Shown here in pieces: positions 8,866 to 17,363 of a DNA stretch of 64,000 bases. The notes under the pieces were generated by a model. It had not been told where the DNA came from. It did not search any database and saw nothing but the letters and a program-made list of their open reading frames with translations. Location of the stretch: assembly GCF_021890735.1 (NCBI RefSeq), contig NZ_JAKKUR010000003.1, positions 1 through 64,000 of the forward strand, read 5' to 3'. Numbering within the stretch: the stretch's first letter is position 1; every line of letters starts with the position of its first letter. The position numbers were made by a program, and so were the translations under genes. This DNA is from Thermanaeromonas sp. (lineage in GTDB: Bacteria; Bacillota; DSM-521; Neomoorellales; Neomoorellaceae).

Positions 8866-10818
8866 TTGAAGAGCTTGATGGATCCCTGCTGCGAACGATG
8901 CTTTCACACTCCGGCCAGCCCCTGCCGGGACTACATCAGGTGCCGAACTAAGGGCCCCCTCTGCCATGATGACGAGAGCTGCCGGGCAGAAATCAAGGCC
9001 CGTTTAGAAGCCATCCATATACCGCCTGACAGCGAGAAAAAACAAATCCTTATCTGTGCTGGTACCGGATGCACTTCTTCCGGTTCTCAAAAGTTGGTGG
9101 AGGCCTTTACGAAAGAGCTGACCAAGTATAGTTTACAGGAGCGAGTTTCCGTAAAAATTACTGGCTGCCATGGCTTCTGCGAGCAAGGCCCTCTGGTCAT
9201 TGTGGAGCCGCAGAAAATTTTTTATACCCGCGTGCAGCCAGAAGATGTGCCCGAGATTGTGGAAGGCCACCTTGTTAACGGCCGAGTGGTGGAGCGGTTG
9301 CTCTATGTGGACCCCATCACCGGAGAAAGGGCTCTTACCTACGAGACAGTACCTTTTTACGCCAAACAAAAGCGCCTGGTGTTGCATAACTGCGGGCACA
9401 TTAATCCCGAGGATGTGGCCGACTATGTGGCCAGCGGTGGCTATGAGGCCCTTACCAAGGCCCTTTTCGAAATGTCCTGCGAGCAGGTTATTGAAGAAGT
9501 GAAGACCTCTGGTCTAAGAGGCCGCGGCGGTGCAGGCTTTCCCACGGGCTTGAAGTGGAGCTTTGTGCGTGCCGCCGAAGGCGATGTGAAGTACGTAGTC
9601 TGCAACGCCGACGAGGGCGACCCTGGGGCTTTCATGGATCGCAGTGTGCTGGAAGGTGACCCACATGCCGTACTGGAAGGTATGATCATCTGTGGTTATG
9701 CTGTAGGGGCCCAAGAAGGCTACATTTATGTGCGGGCCGAATACCCCTTGGCTATACATCGCTTGAAAATAGCCATTGCCCAGGCGGAAAGATATGGCCT
9801 TCTGGGTGAAAATATTCTCAATTCCGGCTTCAACTTCCGCATTAAGATTAAAGCTGGTGCAGGAGCCTTTGTGTGCGGCGAGGAAACGGCTCTCTTAACC
9901 TCTATTGAGGGCAACCGTGGCATGCCGCGTCCTAGGCCTCCTTTCCCGGCTCAAAAAGGTTTATGGGGCAAACCTACGGTCATCAATAACGTAGAAACTT
10001 TTGCTAACGTCCCTCTTATTATCAAAAATGGTGGTTCCTGGTACGCTTCAATGGGTACAGAAAAGAGTAAGGGCACTAAGATATTTGCCCTTACCGGCAA
10101 GGTCAACAACACCGGCCTGGTGGAAGTGCCTATGGGTATCACTATGCGGGAAGTCATTTTTGGCGTGGGCGGCGGTATACGGGAAGGCAAGAAGTTCAAG
10201 GCCGTGCAGATTGGTGGTCCTTCTGGCGGCTGCTTGCCCGAGGAGCAGTTGGACCTGCCCATTGACTACGAGTCCCTAACCTCGGCAGGGGCTATTATGG
10301 GCTCTGGTGGCCTTGTGGTCATGGATGAAACAACTTGTATGGTGGATGTGGCCCGCTTTTTCTTAAACTTTACCCAGGCAGAATCCTGCGGCAAGTGTAC
10401 CCCGTGCCGTGAGGGGACCAAGAGGATGCTGGAGATCTTGAACCGTATATGCGAGGGACAAGGCCGGATGGAGGACCTGGATACCTTAGAGCGACTTGCG
10501 CGGGTCATCAAAAATACAGCGCTTTGCGGCCTGGGACAGACCTGCCCCAATCCCATACTTTCTACCTTGCAGTATTTCCGCCACGAATATGAGGCTCATA
10601 TTAGGGATAAACGCTGCCCGGCCCATGTCTGCCAGGCCTTGCTGGCATTCTCTATCTTAGAAGATAAATGTACTGGCTGCGGTGCCTGCCGTGTAGCCTG
10701 CCCGGTGGGTGCTATAAGCGGTGAGCGGAAGCAGCCCCACCGTATAGATACTTCTCGCTGTATAAAATGCGGAAGCTGCTTAGAAAAGTGCAAGTTTGGG
10801 GCTGTAGTGAAAGCATAA
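8866..10818 (+). CDS. NuoF/HydB-like flavin, NAD(P)-binding Fe-S subunit
   Basis: A 650-residue diaphorase subunit. Residues 1-40 hold seven Cys (8, 9, 12, 20, 26, 33, 39). A thioredoxin-like [2Fe-2S] domain follows from residue 64 (CAGTGC...GCHGFCEQG). Next comes the NuoF core with the nicotinamide-nucleotide and FMN motifs GRGGAGFPTGLKW and NADEGDPGAFMDRS, then the [4Fe-4S] motif SCGKCTPCREGT. The C-terminus is a 2[4Fe-4S] ferredoxin (CTGCGACRVACP, CIKCGSCLEKC). It would pass electrons between FdhA/NuoE and NAD(P), possibly also ferredoxin. Start TTG after AGGAGGGG. A terminator follows. Confidence 0.9.
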   Translation: MKSLMDPCCERCFHTPASPCRDYIRCRTKGPLCHDDESCRAEIKARLEAIHIPPDSEKKQILICAGTGCTSSGSQKLVEAFTKELTKYSLQERVSVKITGCHGFCEQGPLVIVEPQKIFYTRVQPEDVPEIVEGHLVNGRVVERLLYVDPITGERALTYETVPFYAKQKRLVLHNCGHINPEDVADYVASGGYEALTKALFEMSCEQVIEEVKTSGLRGRGGAGFPTGLKWSFVRAAEGDVKYVVCNADEGDPGAFMDRSVLEGDPHAVLEGMIICGYAVGAQEGYIYVRAEYPLAIHRLKIAIAQAERYGLLGENILNSGFNFRIKIKAGAGAFVCGEETALLTSIEGNRGMPRPRPPFPAQKGLWGKPTVINNVETFANVPLIIKNGGSWYASMGTEKSKGTKIFALTGKVNNTGLVEVPMGITMREVIFGVGGGIREGKKFKAVQIGGPSGGCLPEEQLDLPIDYESLTSAGAIMGSGGLVVMDETTCMVDVARFFLNFTQAESCGKCTPCREGTKRMLEILNRICEGQGRMEDLDTLERLARVIKNTALCGLGQTCPNPILSTLQYFRHEYEAHIRDKRCPAHVCQALLAFSILEDKCTGCGACRVACPVGAISGERKQPHRIDTSRCIKCGSCLEKCKFGAVVKA

Positions 10819-10862
10819 AAGGACTAAGATAAGGCTCTAAGGTGTACGTAGATGTGTTTTAG

Positions 10863-10894
10863 CGGGGGTGGTAGTCTAGCCCCCTTTATTTTTT
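10863..10894 (+). terminator. Rho-independent terminator of the formate dehydrogenase operon
   Basis: A GGGGG/CCCCC hairpin is followed by TTTATTTTTT, 45 bases after the NuoF-like stop codon. Confidence 0.75.
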
Positions 10895-11038
10895 GCTGAC
10901 AGGGGGAAGGGATTGGGAGAAGCAAAATCTAACTATATTAGTAAGCACGTTACATTATTGAAACTTATTTGCGTTACAAAAGCATCCACATTTGTACATA
11001 GCCTAGAAACATAGACTTGAGCTAGAGGAGGGCTGGTT

Positions 11039-12964
11039 GTGGCTGAAATAGCCTTTATTGCCCCCTATGAAGATTTAGCTCATGTAGCCCGTCAGGTAAG
11101 CCAGGAGCTAGGAATGGAACTCGATATATATGTAGCCCGGATGGAAGAAGGAGTTAAGGCCGCTCAGGAAGCTGCCCGTAAGGGCTGCCAGGTGATAGTG
11201 AGCCGTGGTGTAACAGCTTGGCTTATCCAACAAGCGGAGCTAGACCTGCCCGTTGTAGATGTTCCTATAGGTGGGTATGATATACTGCGAGCTTATTATC
11301 AAGCTAAGCAGTTCGGCGGCCCTATCGGGATTGTAGATATCCCTGATGTTATCCAGGGTTTGGAAAGCTTAGAGAATATCCTAGGGGAGACTTTTATCAA
11401 ATATACCCTTAAAGACCAGGGAGAGGATATCCGGCGGGGTATCCAGGCTGTAAAAGAAGCTGGAGCGGAAGTGGTCATAGGCAAGATCGCCATGGCCAAG
11501 GAAGCCCGTAACTTTGGCCTCAACAGTGTCATAATAACCTCGGGCAAGGAGACAGTGTACCAGGCCTTGAAGGAAGCTAAGCGAGTTCTTCAGGTACGCC
11601 AGCAGGAAAAGCGGCGCTCGGAGCAGTTAAAGGCCATACTGGACTTTACCTATGACGGAATCATCGCTTTAGATGAAGAGGGCCGGATCACTGTGTTTAA
11701 TCCGGTTGCGGAAAAGCTTTCGGGCTGGCGGGCCGAAGAGGCCATCGGCCGGCCGGTGACCGAGGTTATCCCGGGAGGTAAGTTTCACCTTCTTTTTGAG
11801 ACAGGCAAGCCCGAGTTGGGCGAGGTTTTGGAGATCGGTAGTACCAGGGTCGTGGCCAACATGGTCCCCATAGTGGTGGACGGGAGGACGGTGGGGGTCG
11901 TCGCCACCTTCCAGAACGTCAGCAGTTTTCAAAGCTTAGAACATAAGGTGCGCCGGATGTTATCCGGCCGGGGCCATGTAGCCAAGTATACCTTTAAGGA
12001 TATTTTAGGCCAGAGCCCCGCCCTCTTAGAGGCCATACGGCTGGCCCAAGAATATGCCGCCACTAATTCTACAGTTTTGATTTATGGGGAGACGGGTACT
12101 GGTAAAGAGATGTTCGCCCACGCCCTGCATCTGGCCAGCCCCCGGCGGCAGGGCCCCTTTGTGGCTGTGAACTGTGCGGCCCTGCCCGAAAGCCTTCTGG
12201 AAAGTGAGCTTTTCGGCTATGTGGAGGGAGCTTTCACAGGGGCGCGGAGAGGAGGGAAGCCGGGGCTTTTTGAGTTAGCCCATAAAGGGACGATCTTTTT
12301 GGACGAAATCGGAGAGATGTCTCCCCGGCTTCAGGCACGGGTTTTACGGGTTTTAGAAGAAGGAGAGATCATGCGGTTGGGCGATGACCGAGTGATCCCT
12401 GTAGATGTGCGGGTTATCGCGGCCACCCATAGGGATCTCAAGGCCATGGTGCGTGAGCAGGCCTTTAGGGAGGATTTATATTACCGTATTAACGTCCTGA
12501 ATCTTACTTTACCTCCTTTGCGGGACCGGGGAACCGATATTATCCTTCTTGCCCAGCACTTCTTGGAGGAGTTCTGCCGTGGTTTAAGAAGACCGGTACC
12601 CAGGCTTACTCCGGAGGCTTGCCGGGAGCTTTTATTTTACCCATGGCCGGGTAATATAAGGGAGTTGCGCAATACCATGGAACGCCTGGCCTTAAGGTGC
12701 CACGGGGGTGACATCGGGAGTAAAGAGGTACTCCAGGCCCTGGAGTTGGAATCTCACGAACAACCGGAGAAAGACGGCAGGAACCCGGAATATGTAGGAG
12801 ATGAGCGAGGATTTTTACCAGCTCAGGTGAAAAAAGTTGAGCGGGGGTTAATCGAGAGGGTACTTTGGGAAACGGGTGGAAATAAAGCGGAAGCTGCACG
12901 GCGGCTCGGTATCAGCCGGACTACTTTATGGAGGAAGTTGAGGAGACCCGAAAGTAGAGAATGA
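11039..12964 (+). CDS. Sigma-54-dependent transcriptional activator (PrpR-type sensor, PAS, AAA+, Fis HTH)
   Basis: A 641-residue enhancer-binding protein. Residues 1-185 look like the PrpR N-terminal ligand-sensing domain and 195-295 like a PAS domain (LDFTYDGIIALDEEGRI). The AAA+ domain has Walker A GETGTGKE (350-357), the sigma-54 contact loop GAFTGA (397-402) and Walker B GTIFLDEIGE. A Fis-type HTH lies near the C-terminus (NKAEAARRLGISRTTLWRKL). Start GTG after GAGGAGGG. The gene is followed by a sigma-54 promoter, so the next operon is its likely target. PrpR-domain activators generally respond to small organic acids or their CoA-pathway intermediates. Confidence 0.92.
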   Translation: MAEIAFIAPYEDLAHVARQVSQELGMELDIYVARMEEGVKAAQEAARKGCQVIVSRGVTAWLIQQAELDLPVVDVPIGGYDILRAYYQAKQFGGPIGIVDIPDVIQGLESLENILGETFIKYTLKDQGEDIRRGIQAVKEAGAEVVIGKIAMAKEARNFGLNSVIITSGKETVYQALKEAKRVLQVRQQEKRRSEQLKAILDFTYDGIIALDEEGRITVFNPVAEKLSGWRAEEAIGRPVTEVIPGGKFHLLFETGKPELGEVLEIGSTRVVANMVPIVVDGRTVGVVATFQNVSSFQSLEHKVRRMLSGRGHVAKYTFKDILGQSPALLEAIRLAQEYAATNSTVLIYGETGTGKEMFAHALHLASPRRQGPFVAVNCAALPESLLESELFGYVEGAFTGARRGGKPGLFELAHKGTIFLDEIGEMSPRLQARVLRVLEEGEIMRLGDDRVIPVDVRVIAATHRDLKAMVREQAFREDLYYRINVLNLTLPPLRDRGTDIILLAQHFLEEFCRGLRRPVPRLTPEACRELLFYPWPGNIRELRNTMERLALRCHGGDIGSKEVLQALELESHEQPEKDGRNPEYVGDERGFLPAQVKKVERGLIERVLWETGGNKAEAARRLGISRTTLWRKLRRPESRE

Positions 12965-13007
12965 AATTTTTAAGGCTACCTGGGGAGAGATTTTCGGTAG
13001 AAATTTC

Positions 13008-13048
13008 TGTTGCACAACTGTTAAGGATCCTGTTGCAAACATGTAACA
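13008..13048 (+). promoter_or_regulatory. Candidate upstream activator sites for the sigma-54 regulator
   Basis: TGTTGCACAAC at 13008 recurs as TGTTGCAAAC at 13031, 23 bases later. The second copy forms an imperfect palindrome TGTTGC-N6-GTAACA (13031-13048). Both lie about 120-160 bases upstream of the -24/-12 promoter, the usual place for enhancer-binding proteins. Confidence 0.5.
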
Positions 13049-13166
13049 AAGGGACAAAAGGGCTCCCGTATTTTAACCCCCTGTTTTATGGGTTTTCTAA
13101 TTTAAAGGCCCTGTGTTTCAAGATGGTTAAGTCATCGGGACCACCGGCTATAAAAAACCGTAGTTT

Positions 13167-13182
13167 TGGCATATTTCTTGCA
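13167..13182 (+). promoter_or_regulatory. Sigma-54 (-24/-12) promoter
   Basis: TGGCA (13167-13171), six bases, then TTGCA (13178-13182). This matches the consensus TGGCAC-N5-TTGC with correct spacing. Transcription would start near 13194, about 60 bases before the ferredoxin gene. Confidence 0.85.
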
Positions 13183-13256
13183 TAACAGTAGGAACAGGAG
13201 CCTACAAGGCAAACTGGCAAACTGGAAGAGCAAAATTTTGGAAAGGAAGGGTAGCC

Positions 13257-13556
13257 TTGGCCAAAGATCTTCCTGTAGTGCCCTCGGCTCCGCCGGGGAC
13301 TATGGCCTTAAAGCCAGTAGCGGCTGCCTGGCGTGAAAGGCACCCCCAGATTATAGAAGGGCGCTGTAACGCCTGCGGTGAGTGCTTGTACTTCTGTCCG
13401 GAGGGAGCTTTGAAGCTGAAGGAGACGGAAAAGGGGAAAGAATTAGAGATAAACTTGGATTTTTGTAAGGGTTGCGGCATTTGCGCCCACGAGTGCCAAC
13501 GGCAGGCGCTGCGTATGGTAGCTGAATATACGGGACCCCAGGGACTACTGGGCTAA
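13257..13556 (+). CDS. porD: 2[4Fe-4S] ferredoxin, delta subunit of 2-oxoacid:ferredoxin oxidoreductase
   Basis: A 99-residue protein with two ferredoxin motifs, CNACGECLYFCPEGAL and CKGCGICAHECQRQAL, preceded by a short extension (TMALKPVAAAWRERHP) typical of PorD. It would carry electrons from the PorB cluster to external ferredoxin. The TTG start follows GGAAGG. It is the first gene after the sigma-54 promoter and lies 27 bases ahead of the alpha subunit. Confidence 0.88.
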   Translation: MAKDLPVVPSAPPGTMALKPVAAAWRERHPQIIEGRCNACGECLYFCPEGALKLKETEKGKELEINLDFCKGCGICAHECQRQALRMVAEYTGPQGLLG

Positions 13557-13583
13557 GGTATAGGGGAAGGGAGAAAGGAATAA

Positions 13584-14753
13584 ATGCGGCAGCTCTTAAA
13601 TGGAAACGAAGCGACGGCCATAGCGGCGCGGCTTGCCAGGGTGGAAGTTTTGGCTTCCTATCCCATTACTCCGGCCGCGCCGGCCATGGAGCAGATCGTT
13701 CGCTTTATTTCTGAAGGAAAGCTTAAGGCTAAGTTTATACGTGTGGAGTCTGACCATAGCGCTTTGGCTGCCGCTGTGGGCGCAGCCTTGGCAGGTGCCA
13801 GGCCCTTGGTTGTTACTAATTCCCAGGGTTTGGCATATATGAGCGAGGTGCTGTACCATGCTTCTGGCTTAAGGCTCCCCATAGTAATGGCAGTGGTAAA
13901 CCGGGGCCTGGCGGCACCGCACACCCGTTTCCCCGATCACGGGGACGCGATAGCCCAGGAAGGATCCGGTTGGATCCAGCTATTCTGCGAAAACAATCAG
14001 GAGGTTTTAGATACTTTACTTCAGGCTTACCGTTTAGCGGAGGATGAGCGGGTAAGGCTTCCGGTTATGGTCCATTATGAAAGCTATATTCAGTCTCATA
14101 CCCGGGAGGTAGTAGAAGTTCCGGCTCCAGAAACTGTAGATAAATTTTTGCCTTTACACCGCCGGCCGGCTTTAGATGTGGATAACCCGCAGGCGGTCAA
14201 TGTGGTTACCGGTCCTGACCTGTATATGGACTACAAGTACCGGCAGGATAAAGCTTTGCAGGACAGCCAGGAGGTGCTGTGCGAGGTAGATACCGCGTAT
14301 GCCGAATTAACCGGACGGAGCTGGGGGGGCACCCTCGGGGTTTACCGGCTGGACGGCGCAGAGCATATCTTCGTTACTATGGGATCGTTGGCGAGTACTT
14401 GCCGTGAAGTTGTAGACATGCTCCGGGAAGACGGTTTGCCCGTGGGGCTGTTAAAAGTGCGTTGTTTCCGGCCCTTCCCCGGGGAGAAAGTACGTTCCCT
14501 TTTAAAGGGTGCTCGCACGGTGACGGTTTTAGATAAAAATATTGTCTACGGCTCGGGGGGAGCTTTGGCCCGGGAAGTGCGGGCTTCCCTGTACGGGCCG
14601 GGACCTGAAGGGCCTTTTGTTTACAGTTATATCGCCGGGCTGGGCGGAAGGGATGTAACTTCGGAAGATGTGGTCCGCATCTATCAGATGGTGGAGGAAA
14701 AGGTTAAAGGCAACCAGGAGCCCTTACCCTACGAGTGGTATGGAATAGAGTGA
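13584..14753 (+). CDS. porA: 2-oxoacid:ferredoxin oxidoreductase alpha subunit (PorA-like)
   Basis: A 389-residue pyrimidine-binding and dimer-contact subunit. It has the signature YPITPAAPAMEQIV, VESDHSALAAAVGAALAGAR and TNSQGLAYMSEVLYHASGLRLPIVMAVVNR, as in pyruvate and branched-chain 2-oxoacid oxidoreductases. Substrate specificity cannot be read from sequence alone; pyruvate or a related 2-oxoacid is plausible. With the beta, gamma and delta genes beside it, this is a complete four-subunit enzyme set under sigma-54 control. Confidence 0.88.
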   Translation: MRQLLNGNEATAIAARLARVEVLASYPITPAAPAMEQIVRFISEGKLKAKFIRVESDHSALAAAVGAALAGARPLVVTNSQGLAYMSEVLYHASGLRLPIVMAVVNRGLAAPHTRFPDHGDAIAQEGSGWIQLFCENNQEVLDTLLQAYRLAEDERVRLPVMVHYESYIQSHTREVVEVPAPETVDKFLPLHRRPALDVDNPQAVNVVTGPDLYMDYKYRQDKALQDSQEVLCEVDTAYAELTGRSWGGTLGVYRLDGAEHIFVTMGSLASTCREVVDMLREDGLPVGLLKVRCFRPFPGEKVRSLLKGARTVTVLDKNIVYGSGGALAREVRASLYGPGPEGPFVYSYIAGLGGRDVTSEDVVRIYQMVEEKVKGNQEPLPYEWYGIE

Positions 14754-14769
14754 CAGGAGGTAGCCTAAA

Positions 14770-15585
14770 GTGGATTTGTTCACAGGGGGACATGTGGGCT
14801 GCCGTGGATGCGGGGCAGCCATCGCAGCCAGGCAAGCCATGGAAGCTTTGGGGCCGCGCACGATTATTGTTATCCCGGCCTCTTGTATGGCTACTATAGG
14901 TGGCTCTGGTTTAAGAACAGCGTGGCGTATCCCCTTTTACCACTCCCTTTTTGAATGTGCTCCGGCGGTAGCGTCCGGCATACGGGCAGCTTTGGAGGTG
15001 CAGGGGATAAGAGAAGTTAACGTGGTTTCCTGGGCAGGGGATGCCGGAACGGCGGATATAGGATTTCAGTCTTTAACAGGGGCTGCAGAACGCAATGAAG
15101 ATATAATACACGTCTGCTACGACAACGAAAGTTATATGAATACGGGCGGCCAAGCGGGAGGGACTACACCCTTCGGAGCCTGGACCTCTGATACGCCGTC
15201 TGGAAAGCCTACACGTCAAAAGGATATGCTAGCCATCATGGCTGCCCACCGCCCACCTTACCTGGCTACGGCCTCCATAGCCTACCCCAAGGATTTTATA
15301 GACAAACTCAAGCGGGCTAAAGAAATTAAAGGTTTCCGCTACATTCACGTGCTGGCTCCCTGCCACCGCGGCTGGGGTATAAAGGAAGAAGAAACCGTAG
15401 AAATGGCCAGGCTGGCGGTGGAATGCGGCCTCTGGGAATTATATGAGATCAGAGCAGGAGAAAAGCGGCTAACGGTGGTCCCGGAACGTAAAGTTCCGGT
15501 ACAAGAGTACCTCCGCAGGCAGCAGCGCTTTCGCACCCTTAGTGAGGAGGATTTAGCTTTTTTCCAGGCCAAGGCGAGCACTTAA
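14770..15585 (+). CDS. porB: 2-oxoacid:ferredoxin oxidoreductase beta subunit (PorB-like)
   Basis: A 271-residue thiamin-diphosphate subunit. The opening GHVGCRGCGAAIAARQAM supplies cluster Cys. GDAGTADIGFQSLTGAAERNEDIIHVCYDNESYMNTG is the ThDP-Mg motif (GDG-like start, N at the end). The C-terminal HVLAPCHRGWGI contains a further conserved cluster Cys. The GTG start follows AGGAGGTAGCC. It is 16 bases downstream of the alpha gene. Confidence 0.9.
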   Translation: MDLFTGGHVGCRGCGAAIAARQAMEALGPRTIIVIPASCMATIGGSGLRTAWRIPFYHSLFECAPAVASGIRAALEVQGIREVNVVSWAGDAGTADIGFQSLTGAAERNEDIIHVCYDNESYMNTGGQAGGTTPFGAWTSDTPSGKPTRQKDMLAIMAAHRPPYLATASIAYPKDFIDKLKRAKEIKGFRYIHVLAPCHRGWGIKEEETVEMARLAVECGLWELYEIRAGEKRLTVVPERKVPVQEYLRRQQRFRTLSEEDLAFFQAKAST

Positions 15586-15643
15586 ACCCAGTTCCCGGGT
15601 GAGAGAGGGGCTCTGCTTGGATGCTTTTCAAGGGGGCAGGAAG

Positions 15644-16063
15644 ATGATGGAAATCCGCTTTCACGGCCGTTACGGCCAGCCAGTCACTCCCTGGGCCATG
15701 GCCATGGCAGAAAGAGCCTTAAACCGTGGATTTTTTGTGCAGGTTTTTGAAAACTTCGGGGCCTTCCGGCCGGGAGCCCCGCTTTATACCACGGTTAGAA
15801 TCAGCAGCGATTTCATCTACACCCGTTCTGCAAATAAGAGCACACCGGATGTGGTAGTGGTGCTGGATAACAGCCTTTTCAGCGTTGTAGACGTCACCCA
15901 GGGGCTTAAAAAAGGAGGAGTAGTGATAGTCTCGGGTCTTTCCCCAGAGGAGACGGGAATAAAGGGATATAAAATCACCACCCTAGAAGTACCTCCCGGC
16001 ACGGAAGTTAAAGCGCGCCAGGAAAGTTTGTGGCAGGCCCTATGCGGTCTGCTGAACCTCTAA
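15644..16063 (+). CDS. porG: 2-oxoacid:ferredoxin oxidoreductase gamma subunit (PorG-like), short
   Basis: The frame opens at 15599, but the ATG at 15644 follows an AGGGGGCAGGA site and gives the family opening MMEIRFHGRYGQPVTPWAMAMAERAL, so I choose it. At 139 residues it is shorter than the usual 180-190. Motifs for the CoA-related domain are visible (FGAFRPGAPLYTTVRIS, PDVVVVLDNSLF). The truncation is at the C-terminus, and the following gene begins cleanly 18 bases on. Confidence 0.8.
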   Translation: MMEIRFHGRYGQPVTPWAMAMAERALNRGFFVQVFENFGAFRPGAPLYTTVRISSDFIYTRSANKSTPDVVVVLDNSLFSVVDVTQGLKKGGVVIVSGLSPEETGIKGYKITTLEVPPGTEVKARQESLWQALCGLLNL

Positions 16064-16081
16064 AGTGCGGAGAGGATCGGC

Positions 16082-17269
16082 ATGCATTTCGTTCACCGTG
16101 TACTGGCTGCCGCCGCAGGCCGGCCGAAAGTCGAGACCGGTGAAAATATCATAGTAAAGATAGATCTGGCCTTAGGGCATGACGGGACAGCCGAAAAGGT
16201 GCTTGCCCACTGGCCTCCGGGCGGGAAGGTGTGGAGGCCGGAGAAGGCCGTGTTCACTTTAGACCACCTTTTGCCGGCTCCTACTGTGGCTGCTAGGGAG
16301 TTACACAGGCGCCTTTTGGAGTTCGGACAGGAGCAAAAGATACACGTGTTTTCCCGGGGAGAGGGGGTTCTCCACCAGGTAGTGGCAGAAAAGTTTACCC
16401 CCCGGGCGGGATGGATAATAGCAGGGGCCGATGGGCACGTAACCACGTCCGGGGCCTTCGGTGCCCTGGCCTTCACCGTTAAACCGGAGGAATTGGTGGG
16501 AGTCCTTTTGACCGGCAGGTTGCCGGTACGGGTTCCCCCGCTATATACGGTGGAAGTCGTGGGTCGCTTACCCAAGGGGACAACTGCGCGGGATCTCGCT
16601 CTGGAGGTAATTAGAAATTTGGACCGGGAGAGGGTTCAGGGAGCGGCTTTGGTGTTTCAAGGAGAAGGGGTGTGGAATTTAGGTACTGCCGGTAAAATGG
16701 CCTTATGTAACCTGATAGGGGAGACAGGTGCTGTAACAGGATTGATCATTCCGCCCGAAGAAGTGAAGCCAGGAGAGAAGCCCGACCTTAAAATAGATGC
16801 TTCCAGCCTCAAGCCTTTAGTAGCATGTCCCCCTTCTCCCTTTAACGTACGGTTTTTGAAGCACCTGGAAGGGTTACCCATCACCCAAGGGGTGGTGGGG
16901 GGATGTGCCAGCGGGCGCCTAGAAGATATGCGGGAATTAATTGTCGGACTTAATGGACGTTTAGTCCATAAGAATGTAACTCTTCTAGTTACTCCGGCGT
17001 CTCGGGAGATTCTGACCGCTATGGAAAGGGAAGGTATGACCCGGGCTCTCCGTGAGCAGGGTGCTATGATACTTCCGCCGGGTTGCGGACCGTGCCCTGG
17101 CAAGCATCTGGGGCTTTTGGCTCCCGGCGACCGGGTCTTAGCCGCTACAGTCCGGAACACTCCGGGACGTATGGGGGCCGATGCGGCTGAGATCTACTTA
17201 GCTTCTCCCCGGGCTGTAGGAGCGGCGGCTGCCGCAGGATGCCTCGTTAGTCCGGAAGGGGGTGATTGA
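16082..17269 (+). CDS. Aconitase / isopropylmalate-isomerase large-subunit-like hydro-lyase
   Basis: A 395-residue member of the aconitase superfamily. The [4Fe-4S] ligands are C275 (GGCASGRLEDM, equal to GSCTNGR in LeuC), C335 and C338 (PPGCGPCPGKH). Other family marks are DHLLPAP (61-67), GVLHQ (95-99) and the C-terminal VRNTPGRMG. The usual DSHT motif is replaced by ADGHVTT. No small swivel-domain subunit and no dehydrogenase partner lie nearby. It sits between a 2-oxoacid oxidoreductase and a MatC-type carrier, so it may isomerise or dehydrate a hydroxy-di/tricarboxylate. The exact substrate is unknown. Confidence 0.75.
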   Translation: MHFVHRVLAAAAGRPKVETGENIIVKIDLALGHDGTAEKVLAHWPPGGKVWRPEKAVFTLDHLLPAPTVAARELHRRLLEFGQEQKIHVFSRGEGVLHQVVAEKFTPRAGWIIAGADGHVTTSGAFGALAFTVKPEELVGVLLTGRLPVRVPPLYTVEVVGRLPKGTTARDLALEVIRNLDRERVQGAALVFQGEGVWNLGTAGKMALCNLIGETGAVTGLIIPPEEVKPGEKPDLKIDASSLKPLVACPPSPFNVRFLKHLEGLPITQGVVGGCASGRLEDMRELIVGLNGRLVHKNVTLLVTPASREILTAMEREGMTRALREQGAMILPPGCGPCPGKHLGLLAPGDRVLAATVRNTPGRMGADAAEIYLASPRAVGAAAAAGCLVSPEGGD

Positions 17270-17363
17270 GGGAAAGTTTAAGGGGGAAAGTTTTACGAAG
17301 GATCTTACAGTTTGACAGGTTTTTCTGCAGCAACCTAAAACAAGGGGAGGGAATTTATAGAGG

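Noticed and set aside
10940..10980. CGTTACA direct repeat upstream of the sigma-54 regulator as an autoregulatory site
   Set aside because: The half-sites do not match those of the downstream activator sites, and no -24/-12 promoter is nearby.
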